Shown here piece by piece: positions 34,764 through 47,350 of a stretch of 64,000 nucleotides of DNA (position 1 is its first letter; each line of letters starts with the position of its first letter). The stretch spans positions 73,076,633-73,140,632 of the forward strand of contig OY294068.1 of the NCBI GenBank assembly GCA_958510875.1, read 5' to 3'. Origin of the DNA: Endomychus coccineus (lineage: Eukaryota > Arthropoda > Insecta > Coleoptera > Endomychidae). Below the pieces are notes generated by a model. The model was not told where the DNA came from. It saw only the letters and a list, made by a program, of their open reading frames with translations, and did no database searches. A program made the translations under genes and the position numbers.

Positions 34764-35519
34764 CGTAGGCATCAACTGGTCAGTACTTCTAACACGGGTA
34801 ACTTTGTTTTTATTAATAATCTTTTTCACAAGGACCTCCATCGGATGATTCCATTTCATAAAGCTGACATAAAGGATGTAGAACATAAACAACACTAGTG
34901 CTTCATACCACTGGATAAGGTTATCTTTGAAGAAAATAATGAGCGTAATCAAGCTAACGGAGTAAAAGAAACAGTCTCTGAATAGTGGCCACCAAGTCAG
35001 CGTTAACACAGTTTTGGAGAATATAGCACACATACCTATCACGAATAAAATATTAAAAACTGCAGAACCAACGATAGTGCCAATACCAACGTCATCAAAA
35101 GACACAAACACTCCAATAACACTAGTGAAAAGTTCTGGAGCTGAGCCACCAGCTGCCATGAAAGTAGCACCAGCTACGTCATCTTGTATATCTAATTTTT
35201 CGATGATGACGTCCAGAGCTGGTACGAAAAACTCGTCGCAGACAATTGCCAAAGCGACGAACATGTATACAACACCCATAATATGGAAAATAATCGCACC
35301 GTTACGTCTCTGCTCCTCTGTGAAGAGGTCGGGGGGAAATAGAGGGGGCGACCTCTCAAGCGAGTGGTTCTCATGATGGTTATTAGTCAACACAGGTGGA
35401 TAAAACGTGGAAAAGAACTCGGAGAGATTTGTTGGAGTGGTGTTAACAGATACGATATTGTCCTCATAGGCAGCGGCCAACGCCACTAACATGCATAAGA
35501 GCGCGGCGCGGCGGATCAT
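34764..35519 (-). CDS. K+-dependent Na+/Ca2+ exchanger (SLC24/NCKX family), first coding exon
   Basis: This host gene exon encodes 252 residues and ends in phase 0 at ACG|GTAAGT (donor 34763-34758). A signal peptide (residues 1-18) precedes a variable extracellular segment with N-glycosylation sites. A membrane segment with the family motif [16 protein letters not shown] (85-100) follows. The alpha-1 repeat is at about 112-160: [20 protein letters not shown] with the ion-binding Glu at 129, then [17 protein letters not shown] sequence. Two further membrane segments lie at 183-217. The exon stops at the start of the cytoplasmic loop, so alpha-2 must be encoded further left. NCKX proteins export Ca2+ across the plasma membrane in exchange for Na+, with K+ cotransport. 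GGSAPE replaces the common GSSAPE. Which paralogue it is cannot be decided. Confidence 0.92.
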
Positions 35520-35639
35520 AGCGGCTATGACAGGTGTTTTGTCATTTGTAATGCAGCGAGGCCGGGCGCCAACTGATATTGGAATCTCCTCGCACAGCCA
35601 ACCGCTCGATACAAACGGAGCTGGGTCGCGCAGTCTGCG

Positions 35640-35682
35640 CTACTGCACCACTCGGCGCGCTTCCACGGCGCACTATTTATAT
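35640..35682 (-). promoter_or_regulatory. Core promoter of the NCKX gene
   Basis: TATAAATA on the minus strand (35674-35681) lies about 30 bp upstream of a GCAGTA initiator-like site near 35643. The implied leader is about 125 nt, and 35480-35660 is the most GC-rich part of the neighbourhood. Confidence 0.6.
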
Positions 35683-35689
35683 TTCTCTA

Positions 35690-36111
35690 TTATATTTTAT
35701 GAATATTGTTATCAACTTTAAAAGTTTAAGAGAAATTAATGTCATTCTTGGTGATTATGTTCACATTACAAAACACGAAATAAGATTTGGTTAACAAAGT
35801 AAATGGTTAAGTTCATATTCCTTGATACAATTTTTTTGAATACTTTTATTTTCATTCGTTTTATATTTGTACATAATTTATAAATACCTAATTATTGATT
35901 TTCACAGAGTTATATATAATCGATTCTTAAGGAAAACTGCTCATGATTCTTTATGCTCAATAGCTCAATAGCCAGACGTGTTTGTGGAGTCTAATCCGAT
36001 AAAGTACGAATTTCTGGATCCATGTAGTTAATGATATAATATAAAATAAAGTATAAAAAAGTTCATACTGTGAATATATTACAACACTATTGATAATAAA
36101 TAATCCCTTAT
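35690..36111. other. Upstream flank of NCKX with a dispersed repeat
   Basis: About 70 bp at 35860-35930 (containing TAATTATTGATTTTC and TATATAATCGATTC) recurs at about 38570-38640. Confidence 0.5.
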
Positions 36112-36788
36112 CCACTAAAATACTATTGAAGTACTGAGGACTTTTTAGCTACCAAGTAGTCATCATTAGAATAAACTAAATTCTAAATCAAAATGTGCCT
36201 GTTCAAATACTATTTGGAGATGATAAAGTTAACAAAGGGTTACCCTCAGCTGGAGATAAATCGGAATTTAATAAATTACTTTTCCGTTTATAAATTTTAA
36301 TCCCTTCTACATTACCTAGATATTTGTCTGTACTGTGTTCTAAAAGTTATAAAATGTCTTGAGAAATGATGTGACCTGTATTCAAAACATGTTCGGCTAC
36401 CGATGATTTTTCACCATTATTTTTCTTTATAAAGGCAAAATGTTTCTTCTAATGAGTTAAAATGCTCATTCTAGTTTGATCCACATAGCATTTTGAATAA
36501 AATCAATTGTGAGTCGTGTTCAAAAAATGCTATGTGAGTCAAACTGGAAGGAACATTGCGACTCATTATAAAGAACATTTTTCCCATATAAGGAAAAATA
36601 GTGATGAAAAATCAGCGGTGCGGTGAACATATTTTGAATACAGATCAAACCACTTTTAAAACACATTGCACACAAAGATCTAGTTAATTTAAAATGTATG
36701 GAAATGTATAAACGAAAAAAGAGTTGGATCTAAATTTAGTCTACACTGATGATGGCTACTTAGTAGCCGAAACCACTAAATAGTATTT
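36112..36788. mobile_element. Penelope-like lineage D inverted dimer
   Basis: Outer ends CCACTAAAATACTAT (36112) and the inverse near 36788. The arms meet at a 21 nt spacer (36498-36518). The plus arm encodes CYVSQTGRNIATHYKEHF, a GIY-YIG segment with Gly changed to Ser. The minus arm encodes the C-terminal tail. Near the right end CUGAUGA, a GGCUAC/GUAGCC stem and GAAA (about 36752-36777) make a partial hammerhead. Confidence 0.65.
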
Positions 36789-36989
36789 TTAGTGGAAAAG
36801 GATAGTGATAAAATAAGGCATAGTGTCGCAAGAAAGTGCAACAGTGAAGTTTTTATTTTCTATCAAAAAAAAGAAAGCATGATATTGACGAATCTTCATG
36901 CTACGGGATTCCAAGAACTCGAAAAATGGACTAGAAAAAATATCAGCCAAACTATCCGTTCACAATTTTTCCTAACCACTAGAATTATT

Positions 36990-37812
36990 CAATCGAATTT
37001 CAAATTTGAGCCACCCACATCTTCATTCTGAAATCAATGCTGGAATATACGAGTATTTTATCCAAAATAACGTTTCCCCCGCGAATATGAGATTTGACAC
37101 TGAAGTTTTTTCTTTCTTCTGGGAACCTCAACATCTGGTGAAATTATATTTTATCCGAAAATTTGTATGCAACAACGCATCTCTTAAGACTTGATCCGTG
37201 TTCCCAATGTCCCAAACATATGATTTCCTATATATATCCTATGATACAAGTTGTGGTAGTCAGCTGACATTACCTAGATACAGATTGTCCAAAACATTAA
37301 ATTCACATGTCTATTTGTCTTTGAAATTTTACAATAAACTGCCAGATTACATAAAAGATGAAAAAATAACTTTTAGCTTTTTTAAAATAAAAATAAAAAG
37401 ATTTCTTTTGAATAAATGTTTTTATTCTTACCTTGAATTTTTGCATTATGATTTTAAACATTTTTAGTGATTTACAACATAACATGCTATATTTTATTGA
37501 AAATCGCATTATGGAATGGATGACTGAATTGACAATTTTAATTCGTTGTGTTTCAATATGTAATTTATGTTATTAGTGTAAGTATATGTAAATGTGAATA
37601 TTTTCATTTTGATTTTTGATGTATACTGTCATGTTTCAGTGAAGTGTTTCTCTTATATAGACAAAGTGGCTTGCTACATGTTAGACTTGAATTATTTTAT
37701 TCAATAGTATTATTTTACTTCACCATTTAATTAAATGCCTTGTATTGACTTGTCCTATCTATTCTCTGTAAATAGCAAACGGATCAATAAATTGTTCTAT
37801 TCTATTCTATTC
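36990..37812 (+). pseudogene. Non-LTR retrotransposon 3' end
   Basis: The frame 37198-37467 contains LPRYRLSKT...FYNKLPDYIK...FKIKIKRFLL..CFY, the C-terminal end of CR1/jockey-type ORF2. A long 3' region follows, then AATAAA and a (TTCTA)n tail at 37797-37812. Confidence 0.6.
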
Positions 37813-37819
37813 AGGTGTT

Positions 37820-39750
37820 TTGGCGCTCACTACTTGCAATTTTATGCCATACAAAGAAAATTTTATACTTCCGGCGTTTGTTACATGTAATCCATTACGA
37901 ATTTACTAAAAATTAACCTGAATATAGTTATGTATTTTCAATTTCTTCACTTCAGTGTGGCATATTCAGAATAATTTAAAAGAACTATGTTGCGTTGAAC
38001 AAATGTAGGGTAGAAAGTACCTCAATCATCAGCTAGATCACAGAACCTGACTTCCTTCAACTTCCTCTCAGAAAGCTATCTAAAAAGGAAGAATTCATAA
38101 TAATAAACCAATTGGTTTGACATATCCGGAATTTAAAAATTAAAAATAAAAAAGAATTTAATTTGCTGTATCTACAGCTATTTTGAAAACTGATTCTAGC
38201 AACATTTTTCAAGCGCTAAAACTTTCATATTTGCAAATTTGATAAAGAACCACTACCATGGTGCTAAAATGGTGGAAAATTGATTTTTGGTGGCTTTGCG
38301 GTCCTCTACCGTATACCGTATACGTAGTACCGTATACGTATACGTACTTCACGGTATCGTGCATTCTACCAAAAATGTTTATAATATTATTTCAAAGTTT
38401 TTGTTTGAAGATTCTTCCTGTGCATGAAAAAAAATAATCACAAACTTTTTCAAGAAGGCGGAGATAAAACTACAATTTTAGTGTACTAACCGGTAAGACT
38501 AGTTCTGATGAAACTATATCATTGAATTTTTTTACCTACATACATTACCCTACATTCGCATTTGCTTTGTTCCCATACATAATTCATAAATAGCTACGTA
38601 ATTATTGATTTTCCCAAAATTGTATATAATCGATTCCAAAGGTACAATAAAAGAAAAGCTACTTAGTTTCCTATTACTAATTCATTACAATGTTCATTAG
38701 TGTGGTATCGACAAAATTATCATTATGAAATAATTACCTTCTGAAATGCTAGCGAGAATTTAGAATTTCATTTTCTATTCGAGTCTACTCAGAGAGAGTG
38801 AATTCAAATGCCTCTGCTAATTTTTCCTCGTTATTAGAATTTGTTTGAGATAAAAATAAATATCGAAAAATAATTTTAAATAGTCTATTTTCTCGTATGA
38901 ACTCATATAACTCCCTTATTTTCAGATAAAAGTCTTTTTTTCAATAACGTCACGAAATGGAAATACATCCTGGTACATTTTCACTAATGTTGTTAATTTT
39001 TCTGAGCCTACTTAGTGTATTTTCTCACATGAACGCATGTAACTCCCTTATTTTCAGAACTAAAAAATAAGATCACACTTATCAAGACAGAAGATGCACT
39101 ACTTAATGAGATTGTAATATATTCTTAAATAACCTTACTGACAATATTTGATAAATCAATAAAGCAAACATATTACTCGCCTCATCGTAAAGACGACTTT
39201 AAAGACCATCAATCAAATTATATAAAAAAACGACTGATCAAATCCCTGGTATTGTGAGTAATAACACCAAATTGAGTTCAGTTCAGTAGTTCGAAAAAAT
39301 TCTAAGAACAAATTTCCTCATATAATGAAACAAATGATTCATCTTGAACCCTCCAATATAAATGTTATAAGGAATCAGAGGATTATTGGAAACTGTATAA
39401 AGAAAAAAGTCGAAATATAATAGTATATTCCACATCTAACTGAAAACGCAACAGATTAATTCTAAAAGTAGGTACATTTATAAACAAAGAAGAAATTAAA
39501 AAGAAGAGATTTCCACAATTGCCAACCAAAGACTAATTACATCATTATCAAATCATGTATTGATGACCCTCCTTGAATTATTCAACATTACATCAACAAA
39601 TCAGAATGTATGACGGAATAACAAATATTTTTTATCACATTGCAAAATACAGCATCAATTCACCTGAAATTTCTTGTTCAGGTAATGCGTAGATAACAAT
39701 TTTGTTTGATTGATTTTTGCTCCTAAGTTGTATAAAATTTTATTTGCTTT
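37820..39750. other. No gene seen; small repeats
   Basis: 38305-38350 is a cluster of ACCGTATAC/GTATACGT palindromes. 38883-38925 and 39015-39057 are direct copies of a block ending AACTCCCTTATTTTCAG. No supported coding frame. Confidence 0.5.
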
Positions 39751-39754
39751 AAAG

Positions 39755-41340
39755 GAATTCTCACTAAAAAAGGTCAATTAAGGTTTACGGAATTCGATTA
39801 TTTTTCGTTTTTGATAATATGCTATTGTCTGGCCTATGCCATTAAATTGTTGAAGTTGAGTAAGCAAATTAATATTGCCAACTTTTGTGATAAATGGAGA
39901 GTTTTCTCGTTTTCTGAAAAGCCATATTTTCCACACCTGCCGTGCTAAATAACAACATTGAGTATAATACATTTTGCTGGATGCGCCGGTTGAAAAGGAA
40001 TACCTATAACTTTAGAAATATTCCTACAAATAATAACGTGAAATTGTTACGACGTTCAGATAGTTGATTGATGTCATTGATCTGCAGTCATCTGATTCTG
40101 GATAAGTTTCTATTTTAGTTCCGTGTGGATATAGAAATGAGAATTATTCATTATTTATTATGTTATCTTCATTAGTGTTTCCATGTAATTTAGAAAAGGT
40201 GACTTTGATTAATGAAATTCATCTATAGCCGACTTGTGTTTTCAAAGTCCAATTAAAACTGCAGAAAAATTGGTTGTGTCTGAAACAGTAATGTATGGCT
40301 ATTTATGAAATTGATTGAATCTAGCTAATTAAATACCTAAGATACTATTCTATGATTCACAAATCTAAACATAACTATGATTATTTTATGAATTACTTAT
40401 TCTATGATTTACATTTCATTTCTATTACTAATAACTAATCAAGTTTAAGATAGCTCTATGGAATCCAAAAGTCTGTAAACCGAAGCCACTCCCCCCACCG
40501 GTAGGTAAGTAGCTTCAGGTTCCTAAATCATGCGCCCTAAGTATTCTCAAAGAACCCAGAATGACTGCCTTCTGCATCCGGTCTATCAAGATCAGCACCG
40601 AGTTCACCCACCTAACATTTTTATCTATAAACGAAAGATGTTTCATCGATTTCTGAGAAAAATTCTCATTTCTGTGGACTTATATAATGATCTTAATTAA
40701 AAACGTAATACGTTATTCTATTTTCACATTTCTACTTAGTTTAAAATTTCTATTAATTTAATTAGTTTAAAATTTCTATTAATTTAATAATATTTCAATA
40801 TGAATATAATACGTATTTATGTACTATAAATCCTAGGCTTACAGTATATTCCCAAGAAATTATATTGTTTAATTGCTTCATGAACGACGTAATTTGAAAA
40901 CTCACGTGATTCATGAAGCTTTATTCAACTGAATTGTGCATAATGAATATCCTCATTTATATCTCCACACCGAGCTGAATAGAAGCTTGTCTAGAATTAG
41001 GAGGCTGGATCAATGCCAGTAATCAACTCTCTGAACCTCGTAGTAACAGTTTGACGTTATTATTTGTAGTAATATTTCTAAAGTTAGAAGTATTTCGTTT
41101 TAACCGGCGCATCCAGCAGAATGTATTATTCCGAAAGTTCTTATTAAATTTAGCCAGGCAGCTAGGCAGAAGACAAGCAAAACTCCATATATTATATAAC
41201 TTCAGAATACTAATTTGCTCCTTCAACTGGTGACTCCATTAATGCAAAGGCATACCAGACAATAGCGTATTATAAAAAAACTAAAAAGAATCGGATTTCG
41301 TAAACCTAAATTCACCTTTTTTACTGACAATTCCTTCAAG
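39755..41340. repeat. Large inverted repeat (arms ~300 bp, ~0.95 kb apart)
   Basis: 39755-40085 and 41010-41340 are diverged inverted copies, sharing GGTTTACG, TATTGTCTGG and GCTGGATGCGCCGGTT blocks. The loop holds the repeat shared with 17540 (about 40470-40620). Neither arm has a convincing coding frame; it may be a foldback or MITE. Confidence 0.65.
40735..40790. repeat. Two ~27 bp tandem copies
   Basis: TTAGTTTAAAATTTCTATTA followed by ATTTAA is repeated in tandem. Confidence 0.6.
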
Positions 41341-41839
41341 ACCAATGAAGCCTTTTACAACATTGAAGCAGCTATCAGATAGTTGGATCTGTTATCAACA
41401 TATTTTTTGAACAAGAAATTGATTAAATTGTTGAAGTAATTTGTATTGTAATGATTTCTATCACAATAATTATTGCATATTGCTCAAAAACATCTCACAG
41501 CGCAATTACTCCTATAGCGTCGGAAATAAAATGAAATATCCCTGGAAAATATGGTAATTGAATATTTAATAGGTATTATTGTAACAGGATACTAGTTGTA
41601 TCGTCAAATAGCTAATTATCAATAAAATATTTATAGCAAGGTACCCTTTTGTCAGAAGCAATGTCTCACCGTAAATTATTCCTACTTATCGCATTTATCA
41701 CCAAGGCAAGATATCACTGAACTATGTTTGGAGTTCAGTGACGATCATTAGTATGCTCAATAAACGATATTGTTAAGCTGCGTTTTACTGGTACCCTACA
41801 AGTTACATCCACGAAGAAAAATACACCGACTGCAGCATT

Positions 41840-42260
41840 GAGGCCCTTGCTGGGCATGTCACTCCTATCATTGACCATGAGGAATCTCGAAATGATGGCG
41901 GTTTACAGGCTTAGCTACAATGACTCCCTAAGGGATTGGACTGCAGATCAATCCCATCTATTTAGGGGCAGCCTGAAAGGCTGCGACTAGAGCCACAGAA
42001 AAGAATTAAAGCCACGTGGTTCGCGGAGCAGCATTTTTTTCTCCAAGGTCGTCATCCCGTCGAGTCAGGATTGGAAAAACGGCCGCACGCAAAGGCACGG
42101 CACAATTTGGTATACGGATGGGTCCAGAACAAACACAAGAGTCGAAGCAGGTTTTTGCGGTCGTGGATATATTGATGGGTACTCCGTGCGAATTGAGGAA
42201 AATAGATGAAACTTCTCTCGGCAACTTGTTACCACCATAATCTCGTACCTCGTACTTCAA
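41840..42260 (+). pseudogene. Non-LTR retrotransposon RT/RNase H junction fragment
   Basis: LLGMSLLSLTMRNLEMMAVYRL at about 41848-41915 matches the linker of R1/jockey ORF2. It is followed by YTDGSRTNTRVEAGF at about 42112-42156, the first catalytic Asp of RNase H. Stops between show decay. Confidence 0.55.
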
Positions 42261-43312
42261 AATAATTTGCATAATGTTATGATGATACTAATGACAATTG
42301 TGATATTGTATCTTAAATATATTTCAGATGCAATGCTATATCACAATTACTGTTATAGCTATGAATAAAGCTTTCTAACATATCGTATTTCTCGTAATTC
42401 TCGTGAGATATTCAGTTTTACAATTAAATGAGTTGATTGTTATTATGACGGAAACAGAATCGTTAATATGCAATTTATTGACAAATAGATAAACACTGTC
42501 ATAGATGACACCCGCCTACTTGGAATAAATATTTAAAAACGCAAAAAGCAATATAGTAGAATATTAAAGTTATTAAAGACTTACACGTCAAAAGCGACCC
42601 GATATATGGTAATCTTGTTTTACATAGTTAGAAAGAGAAAAAATTCCGTTTCAACTAAGCCATAGAACTATGATTCTTAATTGAGAAAATACAACTTTAG
42701 GTCATAACTCGAAATTGCACCTTTTTTTAATTGTCTTGACACCACTGGATTATACAGAAAATAGTGCCTTGAGAATGTAAAAGTCGAATTCTCCTAACTT
42801 AACAAGCAACCATGATATTCACATGTGTCTAAAAATCAAAAATTCACAATTTTGTCTATAACTCGACAAAAAATACTATAGCATTTTTTTGTTTCCTCCA
42901 GTAAATTTGTCTCAAGGGATCAAGAATGTGTCTTCCATTTTTTGTTTCTCTAATAGTTAGCGAGTTACCCTATACAAATATCGAAATTAGTACATTGACC
43001 GATTGATTTCTCGCATTTCCTAAAATGAGAGTATTTATACTTGAACGTTTCCCAAACTGTGTTTTGCGGGACCCTGAGTCTTTTATTGAAGCAATCAAAC
43101 CTTTCGGAGCGCATTCATAGGTATTGAATATTCAAAGATAGAAATTTATCAATAAGCGAAAACTTATGCAATTTTACTCCAGTCAAATTAGACATAAAAT
43201 GCCCAAAATGAAGGCAAGTCATGTCGCAGGATTTTCAGTACAAAAAAAGTGTAGTAATTTGTCTAAATGATCATGAAAATTACTGGCCAAGCCTCAATCC
43301 AAATACAAACTA
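42260..43312. other. No gene seen
   Basis: AT-rich DNA without a supported coding frame or clear repeat ends. Confidence 0.4.
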
Positions 43313-45020
43313 CAGGATGTCTCGCATAAGAACCGATACAGAGCGGGAGCATGTAGGGGACCCCAAAATATGATGATTTACCGCAACTTACCTCTATACC
43401 AAGTTGCACCTCTGAGAAGTTATGGGCCCTCAAAGTGGGATTTTAAATTTTGAAAAAAATTAATATCTCAATTATACTTCAAATTAGAAAAACCACATTT
43501 GGTATACGTTGTATGCGTTTTAAGTAGAGTTCAGTTCGATCATTTCAAAGAGTTGATAAGGAATCGTGCACCCTTAAAATTAGACAGAATTTTTTTAACC
43601 CAATTCAATTTAAAAAAAATGTTACTCTATTTTATGGGAAATTTTGTTTAGAAACTTTTTTCAGTCCTGTAATTTTTCAATAAACTTTGTAGTTTTTGAG
43701 AAAAACGAGAATAAATAAAAGCATATTTGTAGCTATGTTATTTAAAATCATCGAAATTTCAAAACTTGTAGTGGTACCTCGTCAAGTAGATCCGGGAGAG
43801 GGTTTTGGAGAAAATTTAGATAAGATTCGCCATTCAGTTGATTTGGTAAAATAACTGAACCAATTAAATATCGACCAATAAAACCGATCCAAACATATAT
43901 TTTAAACCCTCGTTGAATATGTCGAGGAGCTACTACATGAGGGTTCTCGTCAGAATACTAATGATAAGTATATAAATTTTGTATACCTCTGCAGGTAAAA
44001 CAAGTTTCATCAGTAAAAAGAATTATCTTTTGAAAATTAATTTCTTAATGTAAGATGGATTGACAGAAATTCACTCGATTAACCATATCTCCTGGTAACA
44101 ATTCTTGCACTTTTTTGATATGATATGGATGTAGTAGATTACGTCTTATAACTCGATGCACCGAAGTTTTTGATATATCAGTTTGTCGAGATAGAATTCT
44201 TGTGCTAATATATGGGTCATCTTCAATTCTATTCAAAAGTATTTCTTCGTCATGTCCTGTTATTGCAGTAGCACGTTTTCGAGTGTTGATGAAAAACTTG
44301 CCTGTTTCTCGAGCCCGTCGCTAACATTGGAAAAGGTTTCTCTATGGGAGATCACCCGATTAAAGAATCTTCTGCGATACTCTTTAACACTTTTTCTGAA
44401 ATTTTCTTCACAGAAACCTAATACCAATACCTTGTCAACTTGCTCACTAAATGAAAATTTTCCGTTCATTTTTAACACACTTAATAAACTATTATTCAAA
44501 ATAAATTACTTAGGTTTCTGATTGTCAAGTTTGACGTTTAATTTCGTAGCCAACTATTGAAATTTCGATGATTTTAAATAATATAGCTACATATTATATG
44601 CCTTTATTTATTCGCGTTTTTCTCGAAAAGGGTAAAATTACAAGAGTGAAAAAATTTTGAAAATAAAATTTCCCATAAAATAGAGTACCTAATATTTTTT
44701 TGAAATTGCGATTGGGTTAAAAAATTTTGTCAAATTTTAAGGGTGCACCATCCCTTATCAACCCTTCGAACTGATCCAACTGAACTCCTCTTACTGTCGA
44801 TTAATACCCTTGAAACGCATACAACGTGTACGAAATTTGGTTTTTCTAAGTTGACGTATAATTGAGATATTAATTTTTTTCAAAATTTAAATTCCCATTT
44901 TGAGGGCCCATAACTTCTCAGGGGTGCAACTTGGTATAGAGGTAAGTTGCGTTAAATCATCATATTTTGGGGTCCGCTACATGCTCCTGCTCTGTGTTGG
45001 TTCTTATGCGGGACAGCCTG
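43313..45020 (-). mobile_element. Tc1/mariner element with ~470 bp inverted repeats, internally deleted
   Basis: TA|CAGGATGTCTCGCATAAGAA at 43313 and the inverse ending at 45020 (TA follows). Arms are about 43313-43790 and 44555-45020. The transposase is reduced to its N-terminal and middle parts. Confidence 0.8.
43800..44520 (-). pseudogene. Truncated mariner-type transposase
   Basis: The frame from about 44470 gives an N-terminal helix-turn-helix part. 44236-44045 gives SKTSVHRVIRRN...HPYHIKKVQELLPGD. About 43990-44035 gives ILFTDETCF (first Asp), and further left VWIGFIGRYLIGS and LNGESYLNFL. The second and third Asp region is deleted. Confidence 0.65.
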
Positions 45021-45088
45021 TATAAAGTAGAATTTTAGGATGTTACCGAAGCAATACCGCCAACTAAGACATTTTCAGCTCGTAATAT

Positions 45089-46752
45089 ATACAAAGTGTT
45101 CCATCTCAGACGAGCCACCCCGTATATTTCTTATCCCATAGTGAGTGGAAAAATCTCCCCAAACACGTCGAATGATTTTGTTTGGGGGACATCTTTTGAC
45201 GTATATTTGAGGCTTGAACGAGCAACTCCCTAAAAGGGGGCACCTCAACCCCTCAAAATTGGATAGGGGAGAGGGGTTGAGTGATACTTCATTTGAAAGG
45301 TCTTGGAAGCCTCTTTACAACGGTATATGAAAAACGTAAATTTGATGAATCTTTTTCGCCAAAAATTAATTTTGTTGCTCGAATGCACCACCTTGAATAT
45401 TTTGGTTATTTGTACAATGTACAAGCTCATTTTTATTAAGCCTTTTTTACAAACTCAAGCAATCTTCAAAAAATCACATTCGTAAAAAAATTGAATTGTT
45501 TTGTCATGCTTACAATGAAAAAAATTAAATCGAGCGTGTTTAAACTGTCATCCATTGACTTCCATACAATAATACATTCTCTCAAACTAATAAATAAAAA
45601 AACAGCAAAACATTTCCTTATGTTGCCTTCATTTTTTGTTCTTAGAAGGTGTTTATCTGGTTTTAACGTTTCTTCGATCATTTCATGATTTTAATCAATC
45701 TGTTGAGTTACTACTTTGCTGATTGGTTTAAAATTTCAAAAAATATGGTGTACACATTGCAAGAACGTGTTGAGCTGGTTAGCCTTTATTACCAAAATCA
45801 AAATTATGCCCGAGCGGCTGCAAGGATATTTAACGAAAACCATCCTGAAAGTAGCGTTCGCCTTAAGTACGTAATGGAATTGATTTCAAAATTTGTGGAG
45901 ACGGGTTCAGTAATGGATAAAAAAAAGGGCACCCATTGGAATTGTTAATAATGGAGGAGCAGCTGTGGCGGTACTTTGCCAAACACCCAATCTGTACGAC
46001 AACTTTCTGCAGCTTCCGGTATTAGCCAATCTAACGTTTTCAGAATTTTACATAAACACAAGCTCCATCCGTACAAAATTAAATTAATTCAGGAATTAAA
46101 TGATGATTATTGGGATCGATGGCAAGAGTTTTGCGAAATTATGGTCGAGCGTATCAACAATAACCCAAATTTCTTGTACAACATTTACTTTTCTGACGAA
46201 TGCACTTTCTTACTTAATGGAGAGGTTAACCGGCATAAGTGTAGAATTTGGAGCGATACAAATCCTCATGTATTTCGAGAAGCTCACACTCAACATCGGG
46301 AAAAGCTAAACGTTTGGGTAGGAATTTTGGGAGACCACCTAGTTAGACCTCTGTTTATTCCTGGTAATTTAAATGGCGAAATTTATCTTGAAATGTTGGA
46401 AAATGCGATTGATCTGTTAATAACTGAACAATTAGAAAACGATCCTCTACTACTTTAACAACAATTGCATTTCCAACAAGACGGAGCTCCTCCTCACTAC
46501 GCCGCACCAGTTCGCCAATACCTCAATTTGCAATACCCCGGTCGTTGGATTGGAAGAAGAGGTCCTATGGAGTGGCCTGCCCGATCTCCTGACCTGAACC
46601 CTCTGGACTTCTTCTTGTGGGGACATCTTAACTCCATAATTTTTGTGACTCAGCCTGAGAATTTGGACGAACTACGCCAACGAATTGTAAATGAGTGTCG
46701 TCAAATAACTCCAATTACGCTGAACCATGTTCAGCATAATTGGAGTTATTTT
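45089..46752 (+). mobile_element. mariner-type element (DD41D), right end lost
   Basis: A possible left end TA|CAAAGTGTTCC lies at 45087-45089. Transposase ATG is at 45745, with a break at 45946-45976. Then ASGISQSNVFRIL (helix-turn-helix), YFSDECTF (first Asp), NVWVGILGDHL, a TAA at 46456, FQQDGAPPHY (second Asp) and WPARSPDLNPLDFFLWG (third Asp, 41 residues between). The sequence is cut at about 46752 by a PLE insertion. It is the best-preserved mariner transposase here, but has at least three disabling changes. Confidence 0.7.
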
Positions 46753-47350
46753 ACCAGTTTGTAAAAAATGATTAGCAAAGGTTAGACTCAACAAAACTGA
46801 CTCAACCTTTGCTAATCATTTTTTACAAACTGGTCATAATTTCAATAATTTAGATAGCCTAAGCATTCTACATTACCAAACCAGAGGTTTTAAATTGAAT
46901 ATATTAGAATCAATACAGATTTATAAAGGTGTCAAAAACTCTAAAAATATCCTCAATGATCAATTAGACCTATATCAAAGTGATATTTTCATGTGTCTTT
47001 CAAACCGCTCTTAAAATAATTCTTAGAATATTAAATTATAATCTCACTAATTCACAAATTGTTGCTATGTTTACTATGTAATACTGTACTTTCCTAGGAT
47101 CTACCTGCTTTTGGAATTTCCATTGATCCCTTAATCTCAACCCTACTTTACTCTACTCTATTTACACTTGAACTGTTTCATTGATTTCTTCATAATTTTC
47201 TAATTGTTTGATAATGGCATTTCGGTGTTGAAACTATATTTACGTTTTCACGTTATTATCAATAAAAGTGGTATAAAAACAAAGTAGTTATTCTTTCATA
47301 TAATCAAAATGATAAATTACCATAAAGTAACGGCTTCCACCATCGATTTT
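46753..47350 (+). mobile_element. Penelope-like lineage C copy starting with a 31 bp hairpin
   Basis: 46753-46783 and 46804-46834 are perfect inverted copies around a 20 nt spacer. The plus strand then encodes FANHFLQTGHNF...LNILESIQIYK, a GIY-YIG tail (to about 47010), and the lineage C terminal repeat with a hammerhead-like element at about 47208-47236. Confidence 0.65.

Noticed and set aside
35014..35376. 120-codon plus ORF across the NCKX exon
   Set aside because: It is the antisense shadow of a well-conserved exchanger exon.
36752..36777. Full hammerhead in PLE lineage D
   Set aside because: The CUGAUGA box, stem II and GAAA fit, but stem III and the cleavage-site U do not, so only a partial motif is claimed.
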